NCBI RefSeq assembly: GCF_018320785.1
Contig: NC_054886.1
Location: 33,401,732 to 33,465,731, forward strand
Origin: Cheilinus undulatus
Lineage: Eukaryota; Chordata; Actinopteri; Labriformes; Labridae
Direction: 5' to 3'
Length of the DNA stretch: 64,000 nucleotides
Shown: piece after piece, positions 44,601 to 55,706 of the stretch
Layout of the letters: every line of letters begins with the position of its first letter
How positions within the stretch are numbered: the stretch's first letter is position 1
The notes under the pieces: model-generated
What the model was told of the DNA's origin: nothing
Seen by the model: only the letters and a program-made list of their open reading frames with translations
Database searches by the model: none
Made by a program: the position numbers and the translations under genes

Positions 44601-47349
44601 TGTCTCCAAGTCTCATGAAGGACTCTACAAGTGCAGCATCTCTGGAAGTGGACAATCACCAGAGAGTTGGCTGACTGTCTCGAACAAAGAGAACAAAACC
44701 TACAAAGAGACTCAACCTCCCAAAAACTTCTCCGATTCATCTGATTCTCCCACCCTGCCGTGGATTTTCAGGACCTCCATAGTAGCCACACTTCTTTTAG
44801 TGATGGGACTCTTTCTCTGCTGCAACGACCGAGGTACAGCATTTCAAGTCATGTTAAAAAAACATAAGCATTTTTTTGTGTGTTATTTACAGTTTATCTA
44901 TCTACAGTTGCTCTCTATAATTTTTTGTTCATTGATATCTGCTTTTTTCTGTATTGTGTCCATCTTCTAATGATACTTTCATTGATTCCCCAGTATGTTT
45001 TGGTGTATTGTCTGGAAAATCAGCCCGAGGTTCCCACTCAGTAGAAGACCAAACAGGTCAGTAAAATACATGTATTCAGATAGTAAAAATCATTATCATG
45101 GATGCCACTGCAGGAAGAATTGTGGACATTTACACCTTTCTGCACCAACTGACAGGCTTTTACTAGTGCTTGAATCTTTAATTTTCAGTCCTTTGTTATT
45201 GATGTGCTGATGATAAACCTAAGTAGGAAATCCGATTACAGTATTAGTCTTATGATGCAAGTTAGTGTGAGGTGGGTGATTGTGATCTCTAAGTGCTGAA
45301 GTAGTGAGGGGGGATAAAAGGAGATGAGCAGTGACACAGGGTTCAAAGATCTTTCTTATAAGGAGTTTAGCTATCCTGGGTATTAAAAGAACAAGACTGC
45401 AAAAATTTGTCTAAATTGTATGATGCAATTACAAATAATGGATGGAAACGATCAGAGAGGGATCTGTATGATCCCAATCACAGTGTGATCACAAAATTAA
45501 CAGGCCAGTCTGGCAACGAATGAGCTGGGTTAAAATATTCCAATGGCTTGAAAGCATAGGTAAGCATAAGTTTGGAGGAGGATTTGCAGATTTGAAAGTA
45601 ATCAGCCATAATAAATGAATAAAAAATGATGGTCCCCATATGTTCCCCTAGGATGCATTTAGAATTTAAAAAGCATATTGAACTAGGGCTGCAAGCAGCA
45701 CTGAAGGGCCCTCACACCTGGGTGCATGTTCGTAGACCATGAAGTGTGCTGCAGCACAGCAGAGACATAAGTAGATCTTCCTGGGACTGGAATTAAATAG
45801 AAAAAAAGATAACAGCCCCATACATGTGAAATTTGAACGAAATCAGACATTCCACATGGCCAACTTCCTGTGTACCTGGCAAGATATCGCAGTGCTTGCC
45901 ATCGCCAGAGAGAGATATACAAAACACATATCTGTGTTGCGGACTGATATAGAGTATGTCAGCTCAAAACCTGGGCTTGTTAGTTTCAGCACAGTGAGAG
46001 AAATAAATAAATGACCCAATTTAATCAATTCCTGTTGTCAGTAGGGGGCACTTTGATGAGATATTTCCATAAGCGTGTGTTAAGTGTCATACTAGCTGGA
46101 TCCCAAGTCTCTTATAGATCGGTTCTCGGTCCTACGGAAGTAGTTTCTGATCCGTCATCTTAAAGACCCTGCCAAAGCTCTTACGCGGTTTTAGGACCAA
46201 AACCATAAGACCAAGGACTGAGATTTTAAGACCAATGAGCAAAGACACATGAGAGCAGGCTTCCTGGAACTCTTTTTACTCAAAGGCACGCCCCCTTGTT
46301 GGATATCAGTCTCTGATTGGATGCTGCTACGCGGTGGATGTCAGTGAAACTTCACAGCACCAGCAGAGATAAATTATTATTATTATACTAATTATAGGTC
46401 TCATGATCACCCATAAGCAGACTAAAAATCATAAGGCTACGTTGAATGGTCCAAGAGGGCTGATTGTTTGAATAGATTTTGAAGGAAAAATATCTATTTT
46501 CAAACTTTGCGGCCAGAATGTGGCCCTGCCCTATTCTGAAATCTCAGTTGGTGAAACATAAGATCTCCCCCACCCCCCACCAACTGCTCCCACTTCTCCA
46601 ATGTTGCCAGTACATTGAAAAAATATAGACAGTACTCTCTCTTCATGTAAAGCCTACAACTTAAATTTGTTACGTTTATGGAATTTTTGATAGTATGAAT
46701 TAAATAATGGAGATTTGTTTATTTTTGGACCTTTTTATGCCTTTATGAGAAAGAGGAAGAACAGTGGATAGACTTGGAAACAAGGAAGAGAGTGGGGACA
46801 GACATGCGGCAAATGGCCACAGGCCGGATTCGAACCCGGCCACCTGCGTACAGAAGCAACTTAAGCATCTTAAACCACTCAACCATCTGTGCACCCGGAG
46901 ATGTGTTCATTTTTAAACAAGTTGTACTTCTTTAGGTTTTACAATATTTTGAAAACATAAAATACAGAAATGTCAATTGATTTGCCAAAATTGTTGAATC
47001 ATGTCAAACTTGACTTTTTTTTCTTAATATTCAACTTGAATCTCACATTTAAAGGTTTTGCTAATGATAACTCTAAATCATGCACTTTATTTTAGCAGTG
47101 TTGTTATTCGAATACTGGAATAATAATACACTTACATTAATGTTCATTCAACAAAGCTCATTCCCTTTATGAGGTGTTGAATGGCTTTTTATCAACAAAG
47201 AAATTCATACAAAAAATGAAAAATCAAATCATCTTAAAGGGGTTAGTATGATATCACGTTTTCTATCTTATCAGCTGTTTGTAACTTGCCCTTTGTCTCT
47301 TTCAGATGACTGCACAGAAACACTGAATACTGGAAGAGAATCTCTGTGA
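41537..47349 (+). CDS. Fc-receptor-like membrane protein, two Ig domains (284 aa)
   Basis: Exons: 41537-41567, 41671-41733, 41991-42248, 44438-44833, 44994-45056, 47306-47349. All are GT-AG, phase 1, and total 855 bases. Leader 1-30 is split over two exons (MDVTSLCSRL, then VAVMVLLVAQINQSHS), the classic FcR layout. Ig domain 1 at about 31-117: RLQFFEYETVHISCEE with the partner HSGEYWCEDKDG. Ig domain 2 at about 118-205: DFPARPVIEGSNVTLYC and EGLYKCSISG, ending SPESWLTVS. TM about 222-245 (WIFRTSIVATLLLVMGLFLCC). The short tail (SARGSHSVEDQT, ending TGRESL) lacks ITAM or ITIM motifs, so signalling would need a partner chain. Ig domain 2, linker and TM are in one 396-base exon, unlike the first FcR-like gene, where they are three exons. 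A LINE sits in the intron between the Ig exons. Confidence 0.85.
41627..41657. repeat. (TA)n microsatellite in the FcR-like gene intron
   Basis: About 15 TA units directly upstream of the splice acceptor region of the second leader exon (acceptor ends at 41670). Only 13 bases (TTTTGTCTCTCCAG-type) separate the repeat from the exon, so length changes could affect the branch-point distance. Confidence 0.9.
42600..43670 (+). mobile_element. 5'-truncated non-LTR LINE with reverse transcriptase remnant
   Basis: Recognisable reverse transcriptase pieces: SISAGVPQDCVSSPALFTIY, then KFSDDAILSLL (the FADD-like catalytic box as FSDD), LGIYLDNQFSWEKNV, SRLQQRLYFLRRI, YQAVLESIIHDGMSAWCG and LYEQSVLRQVQRALSEPSH. 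There are several frameshifts. It ends with TTTCCCTAAGGGGACAATAAAG and TATTGTATC-type repeats. It resembles the Rex1/L2-like LINEs of fish; the exact clade is uncertain. It is inserted inside a degenerate short-unit repeat in the intron between the Ig exons. Confidence 0.75.
43670..43960. repeat. Degenerate short-unit repeat, TTGGCAAAAATGGGTTAAAA type
   Basis: Loose reiterations of about 18-22 bases such as GGTGAAATTGGGTTAAAATG and GGCAAGATGGGTGAAAATTG. Similar sequence lies before the LINE (42480-42600: AAAATGGGTTAAG, TTGCAAAAATGGAC). The LINE therefore seems to have split an existing array. Confidence 0.6.
43940..44215. mobile_element. Possible DNA-transposon end fragments
   Basis: CAGGGGCCTAGCCGATTCTG and GTCCGGCCCCCAGAGTCCCC...AAATCTGGCCCTTGTGCAG are familiar from worn DNA-transposon copies in fish. 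There are no clear inverted ends or target duplication, so the call is tentative. Confidence 0.3.
45684..46070 (+). repeat. Fish 'agggctgcaagcagc' dispersed repeat
   Basis: Begins AACTAGGGCTGCAAGCAGCA...AAGGGCCCTCACACCTGGGTG and contains CAGTAGGGGGCACTTTGATG near the end. I recognise the opening as a widespread fish interspersed repeat without an intact gene. Its class is not certain. It lies in the last intron of the FcR-like gene. Confidence 0.5.
46708..46900 (-). mobile_element. tRNA-derived SINE
   Basis: Read on the - strand: GATGGTTGAGTGGTTTAAGA (A-box region) and GGCCGGGTTCGAATCCGGCC (B-box), followed by a tail with CATGCGGCAAATGG-type and GTCCCCACTCTCTTCC-type sequence. Polymerase III boxes in tRNA spacing followed by an unrelated body are the hallmark of a SINE. 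It is not a functional tRNA gene: the acceptor stem does not pair. It lies in the last intron of the FcR-like gene. Confidence 0.75.
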
Positions 47350-48345
47350 GCTGTAGTGGTGGGAGGTTTTCAGAGCCCAGCTGCATGGCAGAGGGAGATT
47401 ATTTTCTTTTATGTTCACATCATGAACGCTGTACTTGTGTAAAGGTCCTGAAACAGAATTTACTACCAAAGGAAAGAATAGTGATGAATTTTAACCCAGT
47501 TAAATTTGATAATGCAGAAATGTAGATATCATCTAAAAGGAGGCAAATTCACTCATTCTTTTAGAGACTCAGTCATTTCTGTAGCTGGGACCTGGCCTTT
47601 AATAGTAATTATAACTTTTGAACTACCATATATACATTTTTTTTCTGCAACATTTTTGTTTCAGAATGCATAAAACAGAAAAAAAAACAGGCATAAAATG
47701 AGTAAACAAAAAAGGACTGCTGGGCAATCTGTGACTACTTCTTCATGCATGTACATATCAATGGTTAGAATGTGCAACACTGTTCTTCATGTATAGATAG
47801 AGAGACTACACATTAATTGAAGATAAATTACTCTTAGATTAGTGGATGTAAGAGTTGTAGCCACTGAAATGGTACATTGTTTTCTCCAGTTGCAGCGGCA
47901 TGATCTGAATGCAGCAGAAAAGCACCCTGCAAGCAGTTGAAAGTTTCAGCCCATGCATTGCATATATCTGGTCTCAGCTAGGCTAAAACGTGTCTCCCCG
48001 CTTAGCTAAGTTTATTTTTAAAGGCTGGAGATATAATGATGCAGTGGTTAAACCGCCGTGGTGTTTGTGCTCAGCCTGTTCACATCTGAAGTAGCTGAGA
48101 ACTTAATCGCTGTGACCTCAGTGAGACTGTTTGTGGTAAACTAGAACCATCGATCAAAGTTTGACCCCAGACAGACACACAGCAGGAGATGTATTTACAT
48201 TAATAATACGGTGGTTAAATAGCAACCATGCAAAAGACTTGAACCACAAAGTCTGTACTATGTTAATAATCCGTGAGAGAATGGTGTGAAAACATGAACT
48301 GCTTCTTTAATGAGAGGACAGTTCTGCCTTCTATGGTTCAAACAT
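47350..48345. other. 3' flank of the second FcR-like gene
   Basis: Probably 3' untranslated sequence at the start (from 47350). I see no canonical AATAAA close to the stop. The rest has no recognisable gene or element. Confidence 0.35.
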
Positions 48346-48715
48346 CCATCCATCTATTTTCTATACTGCTTATCCAGTTAGGGGTCGTGGGGAGACTGGA
48401 GCCTATTCCAGCTGTCATTAGGTGAGAAGCGGGGTACATCCTGGACTGGTCGCCAGTCAGTTGCAGGGCTGACATCTAGAGGCGGACCACCAAGCATGCT
48501 TGCATTTGCACCTACGGCCAATTTAGAACAATCAATTTACCCAGGGAGCATGTTTTGGTGGTGGGAGGAAGCCGGAGTACCCGGGGAGAACCCATGTGTG
48601 TACGGGGAGTACATGCGAACTGCACACAGAAAGGCCCCGACTGGGAAGCGAACCAGGGATCTTCTTGCTGTGAGCAATAGCGCTAACCCTTTGCCGCTGT
48701 GCAGCCCAGTCCAAC
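48346..48715 (+). repeat. Fish 'catccatccattttct' dispersed repeat, copy 2
   Basis: CATCCATCCATCTATTTTCTATACTGCTTATCC through GGGGAGAACCCATGTGTGTA to GCGAACCAGGGATCTTCTTGCTGTGAGCAATAGCGCTAACC and a GTGCAGCCC-type end. It is longer at the 3' end than the copy at 25166-25489. Confidence 0.75.
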
Positions 48716-48729
48716 CATCGTTTGTAAAA

Positions 48730-51700
48730 TATTGACTAGATAATATGACAACTGAAATGACTATTCTATAGAATAAATCACCCTTGAAATTTATCATTTT
48801 GTTACATTTGTCTTTTGTTTATCCACTCTAATTTATTCACATGTAAATGTTTTCCAAAGAAGAGATGTTCTATGAATTAAAAGTTTCTCTGGGAGAAAAA
48901 CAGTTCTCCATATTTCATTTCATGTCTATGCCTTAGTGCTGTCTTTTCACTTCCATATATTCCTGACAATTTATTGTGAATTACTATAATAATACAATAT
49001 GAAAAAAACAATAGTGTGGTGCAAAGAATAGTTGATTCTTTCAAACACAAAAAAATGTTCTTACAAAGTTCTTTGTCAAATACAGAAGAAACAAAAGGAC
49101 AAAACAAGAGTCCGATTAGAAAAAAAAGACCAAGACAATAAAGCAACGCAACAAACATAAATAAAATACCACTGTAGAAAAATCAAATTATTGTTGGACA
49201 TCTTAAGAAGCCAGGCAATACAGGAACACAGCAACAGCATTTAAAATGTGTATAACAATTCTATTCAGTTTAAGAAATTAAATTAATAAATGTTAACAAA
49301 AATATGATTAGGAATTTGAAAAGACACAAAAGAAATAATGGATTTAAAGTGTGAGTCAATAGAAACAACATTAAGATGGAGTGAAGGTGTACTGGGACAT
49401 AAACTTAAGAAGTTTCTTTGTCAGTTTGCAAACATGACTGACACAAAAGAGACTAATTCTTTTTAAGTGTGTAAAAATTTCAAATTAAAAGAACACCATA
49501 ACTCAGTGGCAGGAAATAAGGTTAGAGTTTTTTTTTTTATCAACCCAACAATTTTTGAAGGTGTTGTATGTCTGTTTAGTTTGATTCACAGCCCAAATGT
49601 CTTGCATACTCACTGGCTAGCAATCTGTTAAGCCTGCAATATCACACTATAAAAACAAATCAAAGACTAGCTGGCTTAGACACAACAATCTGAGCTAGTG
49701 CTAAGTTAGCTCTAAAATTGTTTACCTTAGAGGAATGACATATTTTTTTAACTTGTGTGACTGCAAAATGTCATTTTCACATTTAATATAAGCCAAAATT
49801 CATTTTAAAATATTAATTCCCTGCTTAACCCACTTCTCATGCATTAATAAAATACTGTCTGTTTTCTTTCAAACAAAAAAAATGCTGTTTCTTTTTTTAA
49901 CCAGCTACCTACACTTACCTTAACTGCAATTTACATTGTGTCATTCAGGTTCAAAGTATACTGTTTTGTTTGCCTCTTGAGATGAGCTAATACAAAAGTT
50001 TAACTTCAAGCCTCTGGTAATATTAATCCATAATAAACATCTGAAAATGATACCAATTTACCAACATGTAAATAAATCCACCGATTCTGAAAATCTAAAT
50101 GATCATTGAGACACATTTGGTAACTTAAAAATCAAACTACATGGACAAACCTTAACTTGTTTCCTTTCCTGGGTTTTGAAAATTAGAATGCCTGCCATCT
50201 GAAAGCATATCTTTGTGCAGATGAGCGGACTATAAATTCAAGCATTCACAGTTGTGGTTTTCTGTTTAGATCATTTCTTAAGATTAGACCAAACTAAACT
50301 GATAAACATTTAGACTTGCTTAGCTAGCTATATCATGAAATGCCAGACAAAGGTAAAACAAGTAAAAGTTCAAATCCGTTTAATGGGGGTAAGGTTCGGT
50401 ACACAGGAGGTCAGTAACTACCCAGACAGCAAGACGACATTGAATAAATGTTGATATTTCATCTGAACTGTCAGAATGGTTGATATCGATTTCTCAATGA
50501 TAAATAAACATTGAATCATCATTGCATTGTTGATGGTACCTGATGTTGATGACTATAACATTGGAACAACATTGATTTATGATCGGCTATTGTCGTTGAT
50601 TAAGCATCTATTTCTGGTTGACCGGGCGATGACACCAGTGTTGATATATATTGAAAAATGCGAAACTGCAAGTTATTGAAAAGCCATCGATTTATAGTTG
50701 ACTGGGAAACTGCAAGTTGCCCGGGAAATATGATCGAAAATTAGATGATGTATGGTTGACCGGGAGATCATCTTGTGGCGGACTCATCCATTTATCGCTC
50801 ATCCTCAAGCGAAGCACCCAGGTAAGCACACAATCTGTTATCTATTGTTCAAAAATCTGGTATCCTTGCTTGATGATATGCACAGGCCAAGGTTGGTAAC
50901 ACATCCATGAACACTTTATTCTTTGGACATTCTGTTTCAAAATAAATTCTGAAACCAACCAAAAAAATCTGTGTAGTTTGTAGAGGGTGCATGCTGGTTA
51001 GCTAACCCTGCTCTAGTAGCCTATTGCAAATGAGCAACGCTAACTCTCGCATTCAAACAAATCAAATAATGATGAACAGATAAAAACAGTTATAACAAGC
51101 AGGCGGCGCTGCCTTGAGAAAAAGAAAAATCTCCGTTACTCACCGCTCATCTGTTTTTGGAAAGTAAAAATCTCCTTTTGCCCAGCATTGTACGGTCTTG
51201 TCTAGACGTTCCCGCTAACCACTCTACGTTCTGCCTTTTTGAGTGCAGTAGCAAAAACCGCTGGCACAGTGAGCGTGATGACAAGTATTTCTACAGTTAA
51301 AGTCCACCGGCCCGTATTTGGGCCGTTGACGACATAATTTGCATAACACCATCTTTACAGAGAAGCAGTGGCAGCAGTAGCATATCACAAGTGTGATCCT
51401 CTGTTTGAAAGCTAAGAATCTCATGTTTTCAGCCATATAAACTAATCTCAGATCCCAGACAGCAAGCAGTTATTGAAACTCTATTGAAGCAATGTTAGAA
51501 TATAACAGCATTTAATAACACATTTACATTTACATCTAATAACACATTTACCAGTGCAGGCGTCCAGCTCCCCCTGCCCTGTCCGGTGCGTAGCAGAGCC
51601 ACTTCTGAACTGCCTGGGAAAACATGAATTGGGTCACCATCGCGGGCCCTCCCTGCAGTACAAGAGCATCTAAATAGAAAATACAAGCAAAGTGCAAAGT

Positions 51701-51881
51701 TAAGCTTAGTCTATACTTCCGTGAATCAAATTTTTTTAAAAAAGGAGGGGGCAGGAGCAGGAAACCTAGAGTGAAAATGTGACTTGTTGCAGAAAAAAAA
51801 GGGACATTTTGTGCATTTTCTTTTTTTGCTGCTAAAATTGTATAAAATAAGAGGTCAGTACAAGTGCTTTGGTGGTAAAAA

Positions 51882-51936
<55 letters not shown>

Positions 51937-52970
51937 TATATAAACACAACAAACAAATTACATTACAGTATTTACAACTGATTTTACATCTGCATGCAAT
52001 CTACAGTCCGTGTGTATTGTGCCAGTCATTGTAACAGTCCTTTTAGGCCACAAAACACAGTGGGATGTACATGGGGCATTTACGTCATGTAATCTAATCC
52101 AAACCCCTACATGTGATACATCGTAGGAAAGGTCAGTCTATTGGCTAAACGACTAGTCAGTCAAAAAGAAGCTGGTTCACATTGACTGAAAGTTTGAAGG
52201 GGAAGGAGTCCGGGTTGGTCTTTTCTGAACTGCAGTCGCTGGTTGGACATTAGAGCCTGTGGTTTGGATATACAAATTCCGATCGGCTCAAATGAGGTGT
52301 CAATCAAACGGTCAGACCCCAGCGGCCATTTTGAGGAGAAATGTAAACAATCGGGGGGAGGAATATGCAGATATAACGAAGAAGGAGGAGGAAATTTACA
52401 GAGTGGACATCTTTTTGCAAATGCAACTATACTTAGTCATGATTTATGGACCTTTCTTATGAGTTTTGGACAAGATGCTGAGTGTCATTGGATTTATGGA
52501 TATCTTAGGAAGATTTTGAGACTATTTTTGTTGGACTGTTCTGATGCAGTGGAACAGGACAGGGCTTCAAAGGTGAGTAATTCCATTTATTTTACTCCAT
52601 CTTTTTTGCTGCAGGTCTGACGGACTGTGGTTGCTGTTATGGTTGTGTACAAAAACGGCAGGCAAACTTGGAAAACTAAGGTTTTTAAAACTGGGCCAAA
52701 ACACAAGGGATCTATCAGGAAATAAGGCTCGAAAGTAATGCACACTAGGAGTAGACCAAGACGATCTCGCACAGAGAGTAGGGAGTGAATGGCATAAATA
52801 CACTAGGAGAGGGACAACAATCAGATGAGGATCACCAGGTGCAGCCACTCAGACAATCAATGCAGGTGAAACACATGAGGTGATTACAGATGTGAACAGT
52901 CTGCTTAAACTAATATCACACAAAAATGATATGTTTTCATGTTGTTATTGTACAAACCATGTAAACATTC
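48730..52970. other. Gene-poor 4.2 kb with short repeats
   Basis: No exon with paired splice sites is evident. It includes direct repeats of CCCAGACAGCAAG at about 50423 and 51456, a loose GTTGAC-GGGA repeat block (50620-50765), a (TA)n tract at 51891-51942, and an unrecognised open frame at 52243-52620. The - strand frame at 48877-49158 is AT-rich chance sequence. Confidence 0.35.
51891..51942. repeat. (TA)n microsatellite
   Basis: A run of TA units following a poly-A stretch, interrupted once by CA at 51931-51932. Confidence 0.95.
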
Positions 52971-52975
52971 ACAGT

Positions 52976-53112
52976 GCGGGGTGGAAAAAGGTATGTGAAC
53001 CTTTGGATTTAATAACTGGTTGACCCTCCTTTGGCAGCAATAACCTCAACCAAACGTTTCCTGTAGTTGCAGATCAGACCTGCACAACAGTCAGGAGGAA
53101 TTTTTGGACCTT
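52976..53112. mobile_element. Tc1-like transposon end fragment
   Basis: GGAAAAAGGTATGTGAACCTTTGGATTTAATAACTGGTTGACC and CAGACCTGCACAACAGTCAGGAGGAATTTTTGGACC match, from memory, the start of a common fish Tc1 whose ends read TATGTGAACC-TTGGATT. Only about 130 bases remain. It abuts the left edge of duplication copy B. Confidence 0.65.
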
Positions 53113-53248
53113 TTGGCAGAGACCCTAAAATATGATTATGTTATTGTTTCCCCTATCAAATTATCATCCTATCACCTTCACTATTAACCCCTTAAAGCCC
53201 CAAAACACAAATAATAGCCAGAATTTTTTGGGAGCTAAAATGTTCATT

Positions 53249-55400
53249 TACAGAATGCAGATTTACAGTAATAGAAATGGTATAGTTTATTAAAAGTCAT
53301 AAAAACATAATTCATTTAAACTGGCCAAGAAGACCATAACTGGGGAATCAATCAGTCTATGAGAGCACCTGCAAGCCTTCAGATTATCCACTACTGGTCA
53401 CACTTTCTGTTTCTCAAAGCCAAGGAAGGATCCTTAAACGGACGTTTTTGAAGGACACTGTGTCATCGACTGCTGTCAGAGGACTGGTCCAGTAACAAGG
53501 ATCCTCAAAACTGTCCAAAGACCGAGTCCTTCACAGAATTTCCAAGGATGCACATGTGTGTCCTCTGGTCGCAGGAATTACCCACAATCCAATCTGCACT
53601 GTTTTCTTTCCCTGAAAAAAAAAGAAAGAAAAAAAAAGCACAATTTGATGTGAATGTCTTTCATACATGATTTGCAGAGATGTCTTTTAAAGATACCAGA
53701 GAGCATGCCTTTTATTGTGGGTGACAAAGAGTTAACATTTTGGGTGGTGGGGTATTGAAATGGAGTATCAACATCTGTCAGTAGTCAGTAGTTAGAAATT
53801 GTGTAAGTACTGGTACCACGTTGTTACCGAACTGCTATACTCATCCATAATAGCTACTGCCTCATTCTACTTAAATGATGCTGTTTGTTTTGACCCATTT
53901 TTGGTTCCTCACAATCATTGTGGATCTGAGGATGAATTTGTCTGGTGACAGACTGGGTTAAATAAAATATGCAAATATCTTTGTATTTATTTCAGGTTCT
54001 TTCTCTGATCAAACTTATTTCTCATTTGTGAAGACGGCAAAATCCAAGGTTCAGGATGTGATTCTGAGCAGACTCAATGTTAAACATTTACAGGCTGTTT
54101 TTTGCTTTAGAGTGAAATCACAAGCTAGTTAATTCTAAGTCTGCCCAGGAAATATATTTAAATACTACTTACTCTTAATACCACACAACTTTTAAAGCTG
54201 ACTTATGTCAGTATGAATCTAAAATGACTGGCTGCACATTAAATACTTTTGTTAGAACAATTTTTGGTCTAAACCTCTAGTCAGTCATATATTGTTTAAA
54301 AGTTGAATGATATCAGCAACACATTCAAAACATAGACCACAGAGCAGAAACAGAAAAAACAGGAAGTTAGAAATAACTTTGTTATTTATTTTTAACAATG
54401 AAAATGTTTAAATGAAGTTTCCAAAGAAGATGATCTCAAAGACTCACAATATTTCCTAAACTCATACAATATAAAAAAGAGGTAAGAATACAAAAAATAA
54501 TAATAATGAAATAACATTAAAGAGAGTTGTTGTTGTTGTTAAACATCTCACAACTCTACAACACTGAAGAAACTTAAAGCTGCAGCATATAATGCATAAA
54601 GATGACAATTATAACCAAATTTAAAAGATCATGAAATAATTTTATCAGATCTTTGGGCTTTAATGTTTTTTTCCTGAGGCATGCTGTTTTATCCTTCCTC
54701 TAATCAACATGTAGCATCGTAACATTTACACTGGTGACAACACACAAGAGAGGAGCAATGAAACGAGCACACCAACATAAGAAGAAACCCACAGCATCTG
54801 TTGTTGTTATTAACTAACGGACAAAAGAGAGAGAGAAAAAAAAAGATTTGTGATGTTACAGTGAGTGCCATCAGATGGAGCAAAACAATGATACAGAAAG
54901 GTAGCAAAGACTTTTGAGTAGTAAATCAAGGTAAACAATAAAAACAGACAAAAACCTTGTGTGGGAAAAAATCTACAACAACAAAACTGACTTCATATAC
55001 AGGCAAGCAGAAAAAATACATGAGAGACCTACTGAAGCAAACAAACCAAGTACAGTAGCTGCATACTAACCTTGTAAAAAGTAGCTGAAAACATACAGTA
55101 ACTCACACTGTGTGAAACCTGGAGGTGAGTGCACCAGTTGGTCATGTGACTGATATGTAACATTAAGTCAAGCCAAGGCTGGAAGTTATGGCCAAATAGA
55201 AAACTATAATCTGAGCATCAGCTGGGATTGAGCTCTGTTTGAGTAACACCTGGGTGTTACTATTACACCAAAGATTGAGCAGGAAGAAGTTTAAAAAAGT
55301 CATTCAAGGATGGAGCAGGTGTAAATCTAAGAAAGTGGAGCAGACAAAAGTTTAAAAAAAGATTAGAAGAAGCATTTCTCTGGCTCTACAAATAAAGTGT
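53249..55400. other. Non-coding part of duplication copy B
   Basis: Matches 12084-14330 with scattered substitutions and small indels, and contains no defensible exon. The AAGGATGGAGCAGG repeat is reduced to one or two units here (55300-55345), against about four in copy A. Confidence 0.4.
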
Positions 55401-55706
55401 GACTTACTGTCTTTTAATTTGTTATCCAAACCTTGAAGTGATTGTTTGAAAGAAGTTAAAATTGGAGGGAAGTGTCTTAGTTGTCAAAAACCAAAGAATA
55501 TTCACATTAAAATGCATGCTGAGATCGAGCTCAGCTGTTTTATGTCACACTTGGTCTGCTCAGTGCAGCCTTAAAGTCAGATGTGGCTTACTTGGATGAA
55601 GGGTATAAGACCAACTTTACTCCTAGCTGGTGCACTTGTTGTGTCTCTTTCTTTTAAGTGACAATATCAGAGCATTTGTTCATACAATTACTGGTTTGTG
55701 CACCTC

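Noticed and set aside
46800..46880. Possible tRNA gene on the - strand (clear B-box)
   Set aside because: The acceptor stem does not pair and the sequence continues into a SINE body; it is a tRNA-derived SINE.
51548..51952. 134-residue - strand frame with long YIYIYI run
   Set aside because: Produced by translation of the (TA)n microsatellite.
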